Program-made: the position numbers and the translations under genes
Notes under the pieces: generated by a model
The model's database searches: none
What the model was told of the DNA's origin: nothing
The model's input: the letters and a program-made list of their open reading frames with translations, nothing else
Assembly (NCBI GenBank): GCA_035041965.1
Contig: JAPYMA010000996.1
Span: 20,436-84,435, forward strand
DNA from: Anisakis pegreffii
Taxonomy: Eukaryota; Nematoda; Chromadorea; Rhabditida; Anisakidae
Reading direction: 5' to 3'
Length of the DNA stretch: 64,000 bases
Shown here: piece after piece, positions 27,233-38,799 of the stretch
How positions within the stretch are numbered: position 1 is the stretch's first letter
Layout of the letters: each line of letters starts with the position of its first letter

Positions 27233-29906
27233 ATGGCATGTGGTGTTGCACTAAAACGTCCGTACGATTACGATGAATATTTGAGTGCCGAAAATGCAGG
27301 TGATGCAAAGCGTGCACGACACACACAAGCACATTGCTCACCGTTCCGTGCCCAGATCGGAACTATTGCTGCCTCTTTACCGACGAGTAACAGCAGTAAT
27401 AACAGTTCTTCATCAGCTCTTCTTCAACTTAGAGATGCAAATGTAAATATCGCATTGTAAATGATTTCGTTTCACATTTTGCGTGATGGTTTATCTGCAA
27501 TCAGATCTTATAAAGTGCCTTTTTGAAGTTAGTTCCTTGTAAAGTGACTGAACCGGAATGGCCTATTTTGAAGTAAATTGCTTACATTATGATGATTGCC
27601 TGTTTGTCAGTGGCAGTCCTTTTCGCGCACCTAGATGGATGGTTCAGAAAGACCCATCTTCTGTGTTAGCTACACTTAGGGTTTTCAGCATCGTAATGCC
27701 AGCGTATCATCTTTTGGCTTCCTTAATTTTTATTTCATCAGAAGTGGTTTATTCCATTCCTTCATTTCTATTACTTTGGCTTTGATTTTTAAGTATTCCA
27801 CGAGAAGTGGTCTGTTTCGATTTCAAATATTTCTGTAAAGGTTCTCAGTTTTTGAATTTGTTGCGATGTGATATTTTTTCCAGGAACGTGATGATAGCGA
27901 TGTCTCACCGTTTGCGTCGATTTCCGGTCGTGCACAGTTATCTTCTGGCCAGCTGGAGTCGTATTTGCGAGCTGAGGTTCGTAATTGTTTCGTGTTATTG
28001 CATTCCGTGTTATTTTATTGCATTCTGGGCAGGGTCCGCATTACATTTCACTGATATTCAAATCAGCATTCTCCGTGCTACTTCAAAAGGCACTTTAAAA
28101 AATGATAACATAAAAACTATTATGAGCAACTGTCATCAAATGGATGTTGCCATGTTTTTAACGCTCATAGAAAAAAATTTCTCAGTTTGATGGCTCACGA
28201 TTTGGGCGAGATTTGATGCGTTTCACTTAGCATTACTCACATTGCATGTATTTCTCGTTGAACTCGTACACAATGGATATGCACTGAAAAGAGAGGGTGA
28301 AAGGTTTTTGAAATAGCAGAAAAACACGTGATTGAATTATTTACAGATTCGTTATTTGAAACGTCGTCAATTAATTCCGCGTCGTAAGCTGAATGAATCA
28401 GCAACAAGCCGTGACGGTCGTCTAAGTGAAAGCAGTGATGCAGTTGGGTCAGGACCACCGGCTAAGCAAGCCAATTTATCCGGTGGTAACTGTTCGGGTG
28501 CTGCCACAGTTCAACCTTCAGATGCAAGATCATATCGTATGGCACCTAATTCACCTTCGGCTAATGTTAGTTTGAGTTGCTTCCGTTGTTATGTGAAGTA
28601 AAACTGCAGATATGCATATGTACATCATCAGGCATAGGTATGTCCAATGCTACGATAACATGTTGCTTATTGCTATTCGTGAGGGTAGGGATCATCTGCG
28701 TGTGTCTCTTCATTTTTATGGATCAGTATGTGTGGAGTTTGTGAGAATTTAGGAGGATTGCGATCTGTTTAGATTCCGCGGTTTTCCCCATACGCATAAA
28801 CTGTACACCTCTCTTGTGGAGGTGGACGTTCAACATTATTATTGATGACATGCAACGGTTTGATTTATAAACATTTGTCAAACTTCAGTCGGGCAGTGAG
28901 TCAGACGGTGAGAGTTCAATGACAGTCACAGGCTCAATGAACAGTCAGAAGATCGCATCTGCACTTAATTTATACGACAGACCTCAATTCTCTCTCAAAC
29001 AGGTTTGTTTGTTTTTTCTTCACTGCTACGTTCCAATAATCGGTTCCGATATTCGGCTTGATGAATATATCTGTCTAAATCATAACTAGTTTACATTTGC
29101 CCAGCATCATCAGTACCACGCATATAATTTCTTTCTTTGATTGTCATTCGTGCGTTTACTCGGCTGGCGATGTTTCCGCAGGAAATCATCCGTTAGGAAG
29201 CATTATATCGACTTTTAGTTTGGCGAACAGAGAGGTGCAAAGGCTATGTTCTTTTATTGTCCAATAATCCAAGCAGTACCGCGGAATAAAATGAGAAGAT
29301 TCTTCCATTTGACAGTTCCAGAACTGTTGTTGTTTTCTCCATTCTAAAGCGATTAGATATTGATAATTGAGAACTGGTTTCAGGTACAAATGATTTGTGA
29401 AAGGCTGTTGAAACAACAGGAAGTACGTCTCAGATACGAATACGAAACTGTACTTAACCAACGTTTGGACGGTATTTTCATTCTCTTATCGTTAGATTCA
29501 CTTCCGATTTCACATCTGTTCTCTTTTATAGTTTCATTTAAGTGTAAATGTCATAGGTTTATTTTTGAAATGCTAAAGTGGGAAGAGTAAACTCTAATGC
29601 AGTCACACGGCGCCTCAATTTATTTTTTCGTTGCTTCCGTTCAGAATAAAACTGCGAAAGAGTTCTGAAATTTCGGGTTGGTCTTCAGTCGAATGAGAGT
29701 GAAACTTCATCATTTATCTTCATCATTCAACTTGGAGTGAAGCTTTTCTCTATGAGCAGAACACAAGTGAACATGGTAATGTATTCGGGATTAAATATGT
29801 TCTACGTAACCTTGCAGAGCAACACGAACAGTACGTTCAGTTTGCACGTGAACAACTGGAGAGACAGCATCAGGATAGCAACGCAGAAATTTCGTATCTT
29901 TCTTAA
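27233..29906 (+). CDS. akir-1: Akirin, nuclear transcription cofactor
   Basis: Complete six-exon model: 27233-27442, 27884-27976, 28347-28565, 28889-29002, 29384-29471, 29818-29906, with stop TAA at 29904-29906. Phases agree throughout and give 270 residues. The N-terminus MACGVALKRPYDYDEYLS matches the invariant akirin start (MACGATLKRTLDFDPLLS in vertebrates). Basic clusters KRAR (26-29) and KRRQLIPRRKL (106-116) are likely nuclear localisation signals. The conserved C-terminal region reads FSLKQ-VQMICERLLKQQE...YEYETVLNQRL and ends EQYVQFAREQLERQ...SYLS. Akirins bridge transcription factors and SWI/SNF remodelling in innate immune and developmental genes; in C. elegans AKIR-1 also acts in meiosis. 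The protein is longer than vertebrate akirin (about 200 residues) because of Ser/Asn/Gly-rich inserts in exons 1, 3 and 4. Confidence 0.96.
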
Positions 29907-30107
29907 ATGACCAAGACAGCCAACTACTTACAACAGTTCGTTCATCCCTTTCCCAAACATGCTACCCCGGAGTCTGTCGTTATCATCATATACTCCTCTT
30001 CATAACCATTATTAATTCTCCAAATTGTTCACACTGAATTCATCCCTCGCTGTTTGTTCTATTGTTGGTAAAATCGTGTCAAGCGTTTCTTTTTTGGTTT
30101 TGTATCT

Positions 30108-30113
30108 AATAAA
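30108..30113 (+). terminator. Polyadenylation signal AATAAA, likely akirin
   Basis: A canonical AATAAA lies about 200 bases after the akirin stop codon, on the coding strand. A T-rich stretch surrounds it. Confidence 0.5.
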
Positions 30114-31030
30114 CTTAGTTTCTTTCTCTTCATTACAGGTTCTTCTCATTGATGTGACTGTAAATATTGAAATTGCTTCCGAATTCTTCATTTCAGCTCT
30201 ATCATAATAGTACTGTATAAGGTATAACGTATCTTCTAAGAGACAGTTTCGGAATATCAGTAATCTACTATGACGTTTTCTTCTCAATTTATGGAGCCTT
30301 CGAATAGTTGAATATTTGTATACTTGAATTTTTTAAAGTACCATCTTATGACATGGTATCAGTATGACATTTTTTGTTTGCAGTTTCTTTGAAGCGATAT
30401 CATGGTGATTTGAAAATCATATAGAGTTACTAAGGGGAGTGAATGATTGCTTAGCGTTTGTTGTGATATTAATCTTATCGATCACCTGCAATGATTTGTT
30501 TTTCATCGATTATTTTTCAATGTGTTATTGGCGAGTGGTGGTAGTTCGATTGTGCTCATGTGTATAGCTGCTGATCCGATGTCTATAAACTGATAATAGC
30601 ACTCAGAAATCGCTAATCGTTGCGCGTAAATAGCATTTCTTTCTCGCAGGGTTGCTGTTCTTTACGAATGATCGGAGTGTTGTTATGCTGTTGTGTTCTC
30701 GTGTATCGCTATCATCTAATTGAATATATCCTTTTGTTGTGATTAGTTTTGTTTTCTTCATCATTATTGATTGTGTATATCATTCTTTCCGAATTTAGTA
30801 GTTACCTTCCAGATGAGGGCTGAATTCACCTTGCATATTTCAGTTTACGTTTACTGGCTTTTGAAATTTTTCGAGTAAACACGAAATAATGGTTGATGAG
30901 TGTGTTTGTGCGTATAAGTATGTGTAGGATTGTTTCGTTATTGTAGCTGTTACTAGTGAGATGTTCTACCTGATGCGTTTGCTAGGTGCTGGGTAAGAAT
31001 ATTGAATTTCTGGAATGATGCAAATTACTC

Positions 31031-31078
31031 TTTATTGACCTGAGGCTTTCCCAGTTTATTGACCTGAGGCTTTCCCAG
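31031..31078. repeat. Perfect tandem duplication of a 24-bp unit
   Basis: Two identical adjacent 24-base copies (31031-31054, 31055-31078). Each begins TTTATTGACC and ends GGCTTTCCCAG, so each copy ends in a sequence that looks like a 3' splice site. Confidence 0.95.
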
Positions 31079-31657
31079 AGCCGATTGGCATAGTGAAGTT
31101 TGCTTCATTAATATTTGGAGTATGAAACATTCAAGAGAATTTTGTGATACAGTGGCACGTGTGAAAAGCTCCAAGCACTACATTTTTCAAAATCAGGCGC
31201 CCAACCAAATCATAGTGAGGAAATTCTTGGCTCACATTTGATGTGAAAATTTACTGATACTTGGTGAAAGGTTTGACAAATTTGGTTAAAGGTCTGATTG
31301 ATATTGACAAAATCGACGATGAAAATGAATGACGTGTGTGCTAACAGTGTGAATGAGTTTTTGAGGTATTTCATTCATTCGACAGTTATATCAATGGTCA
31401 GAAATTCAATTGTTCGATTACAAATTTTTTTCTCGATCACTTATTTCCATTTGCTCTGTTTTTACGCTTATTCAATTTTCTTTGGCAAAAACAATCAGTT
31501 TACTGTGTATTACTTTGTCGTCTCGTATTGCGTGATGAATTTTATTCGCTTGATTCAATTTTATGTCGTTTTCGATTTTATCATTGATGCGTACGTTGTC
31601 TGAGTATTTCATTATTTTTGTTTGTTTAGTTCAATTGCGATCAAATGATGTGGGTCT

Positions 31658-31676
31658 TTGTTGTTGTTGTTGTTGT
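31658..31676. repeat. (TTG)n microsatellite
   Basis: About six TTG trinucleotide units lie in intergenic sequence. Confidence 0.9.
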
Positions 31677-34002
31677 GAACTTGTCTCGGATGATGTGCTA
31701 AATCGACGACGTTTAGCTCGAAATTGAAAATTACTCCTCTCAAATTCAAGCTTTCAATTGCAGAGACTCGTTCAAATTGGGGCGGGCTTTGCGCTTAAGG
31801 GAGTTGGTTCAAGTTATGCAATGATTCGTTCCTCGGATAACCCGAAAATAATCATCGTTTTGAAAAGAGATTCAGAACTTTATGATCGAAAGGACGATTA
31901 ATGAATTATTTGATTTTTTTTGCTGACAATTTTGGTGCATAATTTCTGCTGTTGTGTGAGAATCTCACAGTTTAAAATCAGGAAAAAGCTGTGCTAAATC
32001 GTGCTCTATCTCGAGAGAATCTTTAAAAATTCGATTGATTGTATTTATATTAGCTGATTGTTTATACCAGCGCTTCAGAAGCTCTCTCGCTCACACTTCC
32101 GACCTGGTTTTGTCACATAAGTTTCCACGCTACAAGCAAATATGCAACTATTGGAATAGGTATGAAAAACGAACGTTGTATAATAAGATGTGTTTTTGAT
32201 TGTTCTGTTTATAGGCTATATTATTGTGCTCCAAATGTTTCATACTGCTGTCAAATTGTTTGCAGCCTCTCTGACAGTTTAAAACCAAAGTTTGAGAAGC
32301 GTTGGTTTATATCGTGGTATCATCGAATGAAGCTTGTTTTGTACAGCATATTGTGATATTTACATTCGTATGCAACAATTTTCGCTAATCATTCGATTGT
32401 AATTCTCTTTGATAACTGACTACCTTTGCATAAAAGTAACACATCGGTCACTCACTCTATCCAATCACACGAAACATTCTATCTAAGTGCATCATCCTCT
32501 CAAACCGACGGTGCATCTATCCTCGGATAAATCCATTCTGTTGTTGTAATGTCGTTTAATCTCATTACCTTATTTAATTGTTGCCCCATGCGTTACGCAA
32601 AACTTTCAGCTATTCACGTGACGTTGTTTTATTCAATCAAAATTCCTTGTTCTTGTATTGATTGTATTTCGTCGATGCTTTCCTTCCCGGATTGATTATT
32701 CTTCTTGCTGTTTCATTTGAATATCTCCATCTAACATTTCATTTAGTTGAATAAAATTTTTTTCGAAATTTATTGGTTTCATTGATGAATCACCAAGCGA
32801 ATTTATGAAAACAGCAATTGCATTAGTAACGACAAGAAGGATGTTGAAGTGCTCGAGAAATCGGGCAATAAATGATAGGATGAAAACGTTACTGGTTCAC
32901 TGACATTCCATGAAAGTTGTCGATTTTCTGAACTCAGTGTTCATAGTGAATCATGGAAATCGACTGACAAATTCTCGACTTTTTATTTTCATTTATCTGC
33001 GATTCCATCCGTATGGTGCAAAATTCACGGTGTTGTTTGATTGGATAGATCAGGAATATCCAAAAATCTTTAAAACTAAGTGAGCTCCATCGAAAACCAA
33101 ATATCCTCTTAGAAATATGCATGGAATCGACAGTTGATTAGCACATTTAATGTCCTAGCTGTATCATATTGAAACTTGCTTCTTATATATCCTTGATTGG
33201 ACATGGGTTGAAGCGATATTTTTATCGACTAATTTATCACTCTTCCGTCGATTGTTGCACTGCTAATGCTTTTTCATTGTTGAACAGTAATTTTCCTCTT
33301 TTTCATGATAATTTTTTGATTGTGAACCTCGAGTGCTTATGACCAACACTTTGTTGTTCTATAAAGGAACGCAAAGATGAATTCAGAAAACTTTTATCAA
33401 GTTTGATCGGAATCATTTAGGATGCAATTATTTCGAGAGGAACGGCGTGTTTGGCTTGTTCAAATTCAACTTGCAATTTTCCAATTACTTCCAAACACTC
33501 TCTTTAATCAGTATTTAAATTTAGCTAATTGAAATACTCGTTCATAGTTGTTCAATGCTTGTAGCCTTGGTGAATTTCTCTTATGTATCGTTATATAAAA
33601 CACTTCACGAAACCAGTTCTCTATAGAACATTCAACGCGTTCAATATTTTTGTGATGCGTGAAAGCCATTAAAAGAAATCGTTTTCAGCAATGAATATTG
33701 ATAAAAACATTCATAAATGACGAGCAACGACGACATATCGTTGAACAGTTTACGAGGTGTTGGTGCATTGTTGTTATTTGACTGCATTCAACGTGTTTTG
33801 TTTGCTATTGTCTCAAATGCTGTTTGATATTGAAACATTTCACAAATTCACATTTTCATTGTTCCTCATTCACACTGTTCATAGTAACTCAGGTAACAAA
33901 CCATCATTTTCTTTTATAAATTTTTTACAAATGACGCGGTTGATGAAACTATTAATCTGACAAATTGAGCCCTCTGGACTCAGAAAAGAATGTAGTCTAG
34001 AT

Positions 34003-34170
34003 CAGTGGTCCCCATAGGGGGAAAATTACTCATTATTGAGTAATTTTAGGGTGCCGGAAAGTTAGGTCTGATGGTAAGCATTGAAATAGAACAGGGGGAA
34101 AGTGGGGAGTAATGACGGCCTGCCAGACCATCGAAAGGGGTAATGGAGCATCTGAGCGTTGGGACCACTA
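34003..34170. mobile_element. hAT-like non-autonomous element (MITE), 168 bp
   Basis: The left end reads CAGTGGTCCCCA and the right end is the near-perfect inverse (TTGGGACCACTA). CAGTGGT-type ends are typical of hAT transposons. The flanking 8-bp sequences GTCTAGAT (33995-34002) and GTCTAAAC (34171-34178) match at 6 of 8 positions, as an old hAT target-site duplication would. There is no open frame, so it would be mobilised only in trans. A perfect 11-bp hairpin lies inside at 34022-34047. Confidence 0.75.
34022..34047. repeat. Perfect 11-bp hairpin inside the hAT-like element
   Basis: Arms AAAATTACTCA and TGAGTAATTTT flank a four-base loop. It lies near the left end of the MITE and may aid element folding. 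Confidence 0.85.
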
Positions 34171-34647
34171 GTCTAAACGCTTTCAAAAAGTGAATTTATG
34201 CATTTTATCGTTAAAGCCTATGGAGCTGGTCGAGCAATATTTATGTCTTGACTGGTCAGTCCACAGCTATTGATTGTAACCGACTTAAAATTCGATGGAT
34301 GAAATCAAGTCGACTTTCCGGTTTTGGGATATTTTCTGGTTTTTGGTGATCGCCGAAGTTTTTCATCGTTAAAACGGATGCTGACTGAAGAATTCGGACT
34401 TGCTTTGGTGTAACCAAATGATGAAATCATGAGAAAGTCAGACGGATTTCATCAAACATCGAAAAATCCATAATTTTTTTGCCCTCACTGGATTTCGAAG
34501 CATAGAAATTACTTCCGCCGGATTCCGAGATCAGTTTTTCATTCGACTGTTATTACCACGTCAAACAGCATGTCAATCTTTCGCTGTCAGCTGATAGCGA
34601 AGTGAATGAATGTGCTCATGTGAAGTGCGCATGAATAATGAGAGTGC

Positions 34648-36387
34648 ATGGTGATTTGTGTTTGTGTGTCGGTACAACTTTTCAGCGCAAATAAGCTTCA
34701 AAATTCGGGTTGAGTGAGGCTTTTTAGCCTATGGCAGAAGCAAAGCTGCTCGATCTCTCATTGGTGTTGGAATCCAACCGCCACAACTCTCAGAAATTCC
34801 CGAGCGATAAGTAAAACAGTAAGAAGTCACCTTCAAGACGTGACTGACCATGCGTTTCTCATGAAACAAAATGCATTGCAGAGAGGACATTATGCGGTGG
34901 TATTTCATACGGATCGAGTGGTCGTTGGCTGGAAAGTTACGTTTGTCCAGGTAAAAGGCATAACCCACTGCAAAATCACTGCTGTGACAATCCACCCAAA
35001 TTTGGATGCTGTCGAGAGGCAACTGTCTTCGAGCAAAAGTTCGTTACACTTACTCATACTGCATTCGTTGAAATTTTCAAGTCGTTGAACTTTGCCTGCC
35101 AGAATAAACGAAACGCCTGTCGATTATCAGCGAACGACGAATTTCGATCGGAAACCCTTTCAAACGAATGAATCAAACCGCACAGTTCTTGAATTTCAAC
35201 TCACCTACCTCAAAATTCTATCCCCCTTCCATGCCCTATTGTCTAGATTGATCTGCGGTTATCGTCCATGCGCTGCTGAGTCGTAAAAATCGTCAGTCAC
35301 TGGGCGATTTCGGAACTGATCGAATTTCTTCCCTGTCTGCAGTTAACTTCGAGGTTTTCGCATAACGCTGTGCCATGAAATTGTTCGAGCAAACGGTCAC
35401 CTCCAAAATGTTGCGAATTTAATGTAAAGATGCGGCGTATTCATTTCCGAATGACTTGGCACCAAAGCGAATCAAGATAAGACACGAGCAATTGCGTGCA
35501 TTAGCAATAGTTTTGCTCAGTTGCAATTGTTTATGTCGAGCACTTCTCGTGAATGTTCGGCCCATCCAGACAACCTTTTCCCACTTTCTTATTAACTAAG
35601 AGACGATGTCCAAATCTTTTCGGAACCTCCTTACTCCCTCCTTCCAATGTATTCTGATTTTTTTTTCAGCAAAACTGCAATTGTTAGTGTTTCGTTGATC
35701 GCAATTCTCATTCTAATCACCGCTACGTTGGCGATTTGTTCGTGTTGGGAGAAGTGCATTTTGCATAAGGTAATTCGACGAAAACCACGACTCGACTATA
35801 TTGGTAAGAACAGCTTGAACTTACTTTACCTTTCAATGGATTTTGAACGTTTACTCTGAGCTAGTGATAAACTGCATATTCAAGTGATTTTGTAACAGAC
35901 TGCTGAACATATACAGAGTCAAACTCTGTCAATCACTGAGTAAAATGCATGCATACTGGTAATATCGTGAATTAAGCAACAAGTGTACATTCTTCTAACA
36001 AAGTTTATAATTGCAGTCCGCAGTGTCAATGAAGAATGAATATTCTCTAGCACACAACATTATGAAACGACTACTTCCACTCAATTCATTTGATTCGAAA
36101 ATATCCCGAACATGCATTTATTAATTCTACAAATAACATTTCGTCATTCAGCTATAGGAAGCATATTTGAATACTACATCTAGCGAAACTTTCTTACTTC
36201 TCATAAGCGACGAACGAATATTTGACGCGACAGTGACTACTGTCAGAAATGATTCAAAATTTCAGCTCGACCCGAAGAGATGAATCGTTTGTATTGCGTG
36301 AATGTACCGATTGAACGCTCGGATCGAGTCAAAGCGTACGAACTGAATGAAGCTATTGTATATCGACAGAATAAAGATGCTTTGTGA
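34648..36387 (+). CDS. Shisa-like single-pass membrane protein, ~157 aa
   Basis: Model: exons 34648-34708, 34882-35038, 35670-35803 and 36266-36387 (stop TGA at 36385-36387), GT-AG, with phases 1, 2, 1 in agreement. Residues 1-14 look like a signal peptide (MVICVCVSVQLFSA). The ectodomain at ~22-65 has the Shisa pattern: LCGG, GSSGRW, YVCPG, then paired cysteines HCCD and GCC at 54-55 and 63-64. A membrane helix follows at ~76-96, then a juxtamembrane Cys cluster (CSCWEKC) and a basic cytosolic tail with KVIRRKPRLDYIG. Shisa proteins (STMC6 superfamily) hold Wnt/FGF receptors in the ER or modulate AMPA receptors. The exon 2 to 4 chain is firm; the signal-peptide exon is chosen by phase and could be wrong. 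The TGA stop overlaps a consensus donor (TTT|GTGAGT), so a longer C-terminus is possible. Confidence 0.65.
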
Positions 36388-36675
36388 GTATCGGTCGGTT
36401 CAACGATAGCAACCGATGGGCCATATCGCTTTCAGATATCATTCCGAAATGCAAAATGCTTCTGAATCATCATTCTCCTACTAACTAACCATGTTGTCAA
36501 CAATACTTGTATATATGATATAATGAAAAGAATTCATTCCACGCAGTATGCTGTGCTTATCCGCAATGCAATTTGCCATGAGCGGATGGATTAGAGATAA
36601 CTAGTGCTGTACAGTGATTTTCTTGTATCTGTTCTCAGTTTTAAAAATATTATTGGTCGTAATTAGCTTTTGCAC

Positions 36676-37060
36676 GACATCTCGGTAATACCGAATGTCG
36701 GTATTAGAAAAGCGATATCGATCTCGGGATTTGTGGTGACAATATTTACAGTATTTTCGGTATTCATATCACAAGTCATTTTAAGTGAATTTGGTATATA
36801 TCCATCACGACTGGAGCATGAATCGTACCAATTTTTGTTTTTTGTTGCATTTTTGGTTTAATTTCTTGAGCTTTGGTGAGTGATCTGTTAAATAAATTGT
36901 TTTCTGAATAATTATGAGCAGATTGGTTCAAGACGAATGTGTTGAGCAAGTTATATATCTATATTTCAAAAGTTGCTTTTCAATACCGATATTGTATCGA
37001 TATCAAGAAACGATACCGGCCGGCATTAATACCGGTCTCGGCATTGAGAAAATGGTCGAT
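36676..37060. repeat. Possible foldback repeat rich in CGGTATT and GATATCGAT motifs
   Basis: A left block (36676-36730) and a right block (36980-37060) contain the same motifs in opposite orientation, including palindromes such as GGTATTAATACC and GATATCGATATC. The arms are diverged, so it may be an old foldback element or simple palindrome-rich sequence. No coding exon is visible here. Confidence 0.3.
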
Positions 37061-37264
37061 ATTTTGCAAACGCTAATCTTAAGCCCTCCTCCTATGACAA
37101 ATCCACTCCTCTAAACATGTGCAACATATACGCAAAACGGCTTACGTTATGAATTGTTCCGATACAGAAAGACGAGCTGTTTAATTCTTACAAACTTATA
37201 ATTCGTTAGATCTTTCGTTGCATTACAAATTTTAGTGCAGTCATTCTCATGAAGCAAAACATTT

Positions 37265-37337
37265 CGACCCTGGCAGGACTCGAACCTGCAATCTTCGGAT
37301 CCGAAGTCCGACGCCTTATCCATTAGGCCACAAGGCC
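37265..37337 (-). tRNA. tRNA-Arg (anticodon UCG)
   Basis: A full 73-base cloverleaf without intron. Acceptor stem GGCCTTG/CAGGGTC pairs with G-U wobbles, D-arm GCCTAATGGATAAGGC, anticodon stem TCGGA/TCCGA with loop CTTCGGA (anticodon TCG, decoding CGA), and T-arm GCAGG-TTCGAGT-CCTGC are all present. The discriminator base is G. Confidence 0.97.
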
Positions 37338-38502
37338 ACTGTACATTGGATTTGATAATCATTTCTTAATGGAACATTACTGTAAAAAGGCTGGTAAAAC
37401 ATAGGGTTGCGAACCCCGAAGTAGAGAACTGTAAGGGTTTAACAAACGACTGAATGAATGAGCACAGAACGTCGATAGTCAACGAGTGTATTCATGCGCT
37501 GCGAACATCAGGTGAGGAAATTGTGAATGAACACATAATTGAATTCGATATGTCAATTATTCCAACAACGATAATCGCACTCAAAATAAACATTTACTAA
37601 AGTGGATAGTTCATAAGTTCCGTCAAGGATAATGCATAAAACACAAAGAATCACTTCTCAGCTAATTGGGGAGCCATAGAAATTTGATCATCTCCATGAT
37701 AAGCGGACGAACTGTAAATATCAGTTCGAATGGTTACAAATGTCGTCGTTGGTATCGAAACTGAGCTAGGCTATAACTTGGCTTGTATCAGTCCATGTTA
37801 TTATGAGTGCATGAGTACTTGACTTTGATTACCTTCGTGACTGTGATTACCTGTGGTGAAATAGTTTCAATTTTTTTGCTCTCGATAACGACTGTTATTC
37901 ATGTCTCGGGATGATGAATAAATACATATGTCTATGCAAAACGTAGCATACTGAGGAATTGTCACCACATGATTTGCATTATTCGAGTACTTATATTATT
38001 CAATAATGTGTATGGTACTTCTGTTTCACAGACAATGTTTAATAATGAAAAGTTTGGTTGAGACCGTATGTATGACGAGTTGCAATGAAAATGAGAAAAG
38101 GAAACGGTGATGAGGTTTGTTCGATGCTCACGCTGCGGATTCTTTGTTCGTTGTTCCGCTGAGTTTATGCCTTTCTTGACCCAAAATAAACTTGACCACC
38201 TTTTTCTCTTCTTTATCTCGGTATTGTCGTATTTTTTTCTGTGTCCCGATAATGCCGTAAAGGCGAAACGACGGAAATTTTTGAGCTAATATTAATAACT
38301 GATTTGTGTTGATTTCCTGTCAAAACAGTTGTGTCTGTGCACCAAATGAAATACGTATTATTCTTCGCAATTGGAACACATTAAGGCGACCTGTTGATAG
38401 TTGTTTGATCACACACCCATTCATTGCACATTTGCTTTGAAAAAGAACCCTCAACATATGAAGCGAATGATCATATAGTAAAAGTGAGAGACACGAGACG
38501 TG
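37338..38502. other. Spacer between inverted tRNA-Arg genes
   Basis: About 1.17 kb with no recognised gene. The similarity between the two tRNA genes does not visibly extend into this spacer. Confidence 0.5.
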
Positions 38503-38575
38503 GGCCCTGTGGCCTAATGGATAAGGCGTCGGACTTCGGATCCGAAGATTGTAGGTTCGAGTCCTGCCAGGGTCG
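38503..38575 (+). tRNA. tRNA-Arg (anticodon UCG), second copy
   Basis: A 73-base cloverleaf, with acceptor GGCCCTG/CAGGGTC, anticodon stem-loop TCGGA-CTTCGGA-TCCGA and T-arm GTAGG-TTCGAGT-CCTGC (one G-U pair). It differs from the inverted copy at two positions. A run of six Ts follows three bases after the gene, a typical RNA polymerase III terminator. Confidence 0.97.
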
Positions 38576-38584
38576 AAATTTTTT
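38576..38584 (+). terminator. Pol III T-run terminator
   Basis: The T-run directly after the second tRNA-Arg gene is the expected RNA polymerase III stop. Confidence 0.8.
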
Positions 38585-38753
38585 CAAAAGTGGGAAAAAA
38601 GATTCAACCCTTGAAGCTACCTCGGTGAGCCGTAATAGTTGAGAGAAATGGATTTTGCTAACCAATTCAACTAATTAACAGGTGTTTTTGTCTTGCAAAG
38701 TTTCGGAATGTGTGGAGAGTAGATACAAACTGTAATGTATGGTTTGTTGTAGT

Positions 38754-38799
38754 GTGTTCCGAGGGTCGGGGATTTCGGGGACCCCGTCCCCTCTAACAC
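38754..38799. repeat. GC-rich hairpin in AT-rich sequence
   Basis: A 46-base imperfect palindrome. Outer arms GTGTT/AACAC and inner arms GGGTCGGGG/CCCCGTCCC (one T-T mismatch) could form a long stem. It stands out because the flanks are strongly AT-rich. It has no coding potential. It could be a structured RNA, a transposon end or a chromatin boundary site. Confidence 0.7.

Larger units (their letters stand above)
30114..34002. other. Intergenic, no supported gene
   Basis: No exon chain is apparent. The 101-codon open frame at 31298-31603 (+) is hydrophobic and AT-driven without flanking splice logic. The region contains a tandem 24-bp duplication (31031-31078) and a (TTG)n tract (31658-31676). 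Confidence 0.5.

Noticed and set aside
38471..38665. 64-codon minus frame across the tRNA-Arg gene
   Set aside because: The open frame is a by-product of the tRNA sequence; a similar frame occurs at the other tRNA copy.
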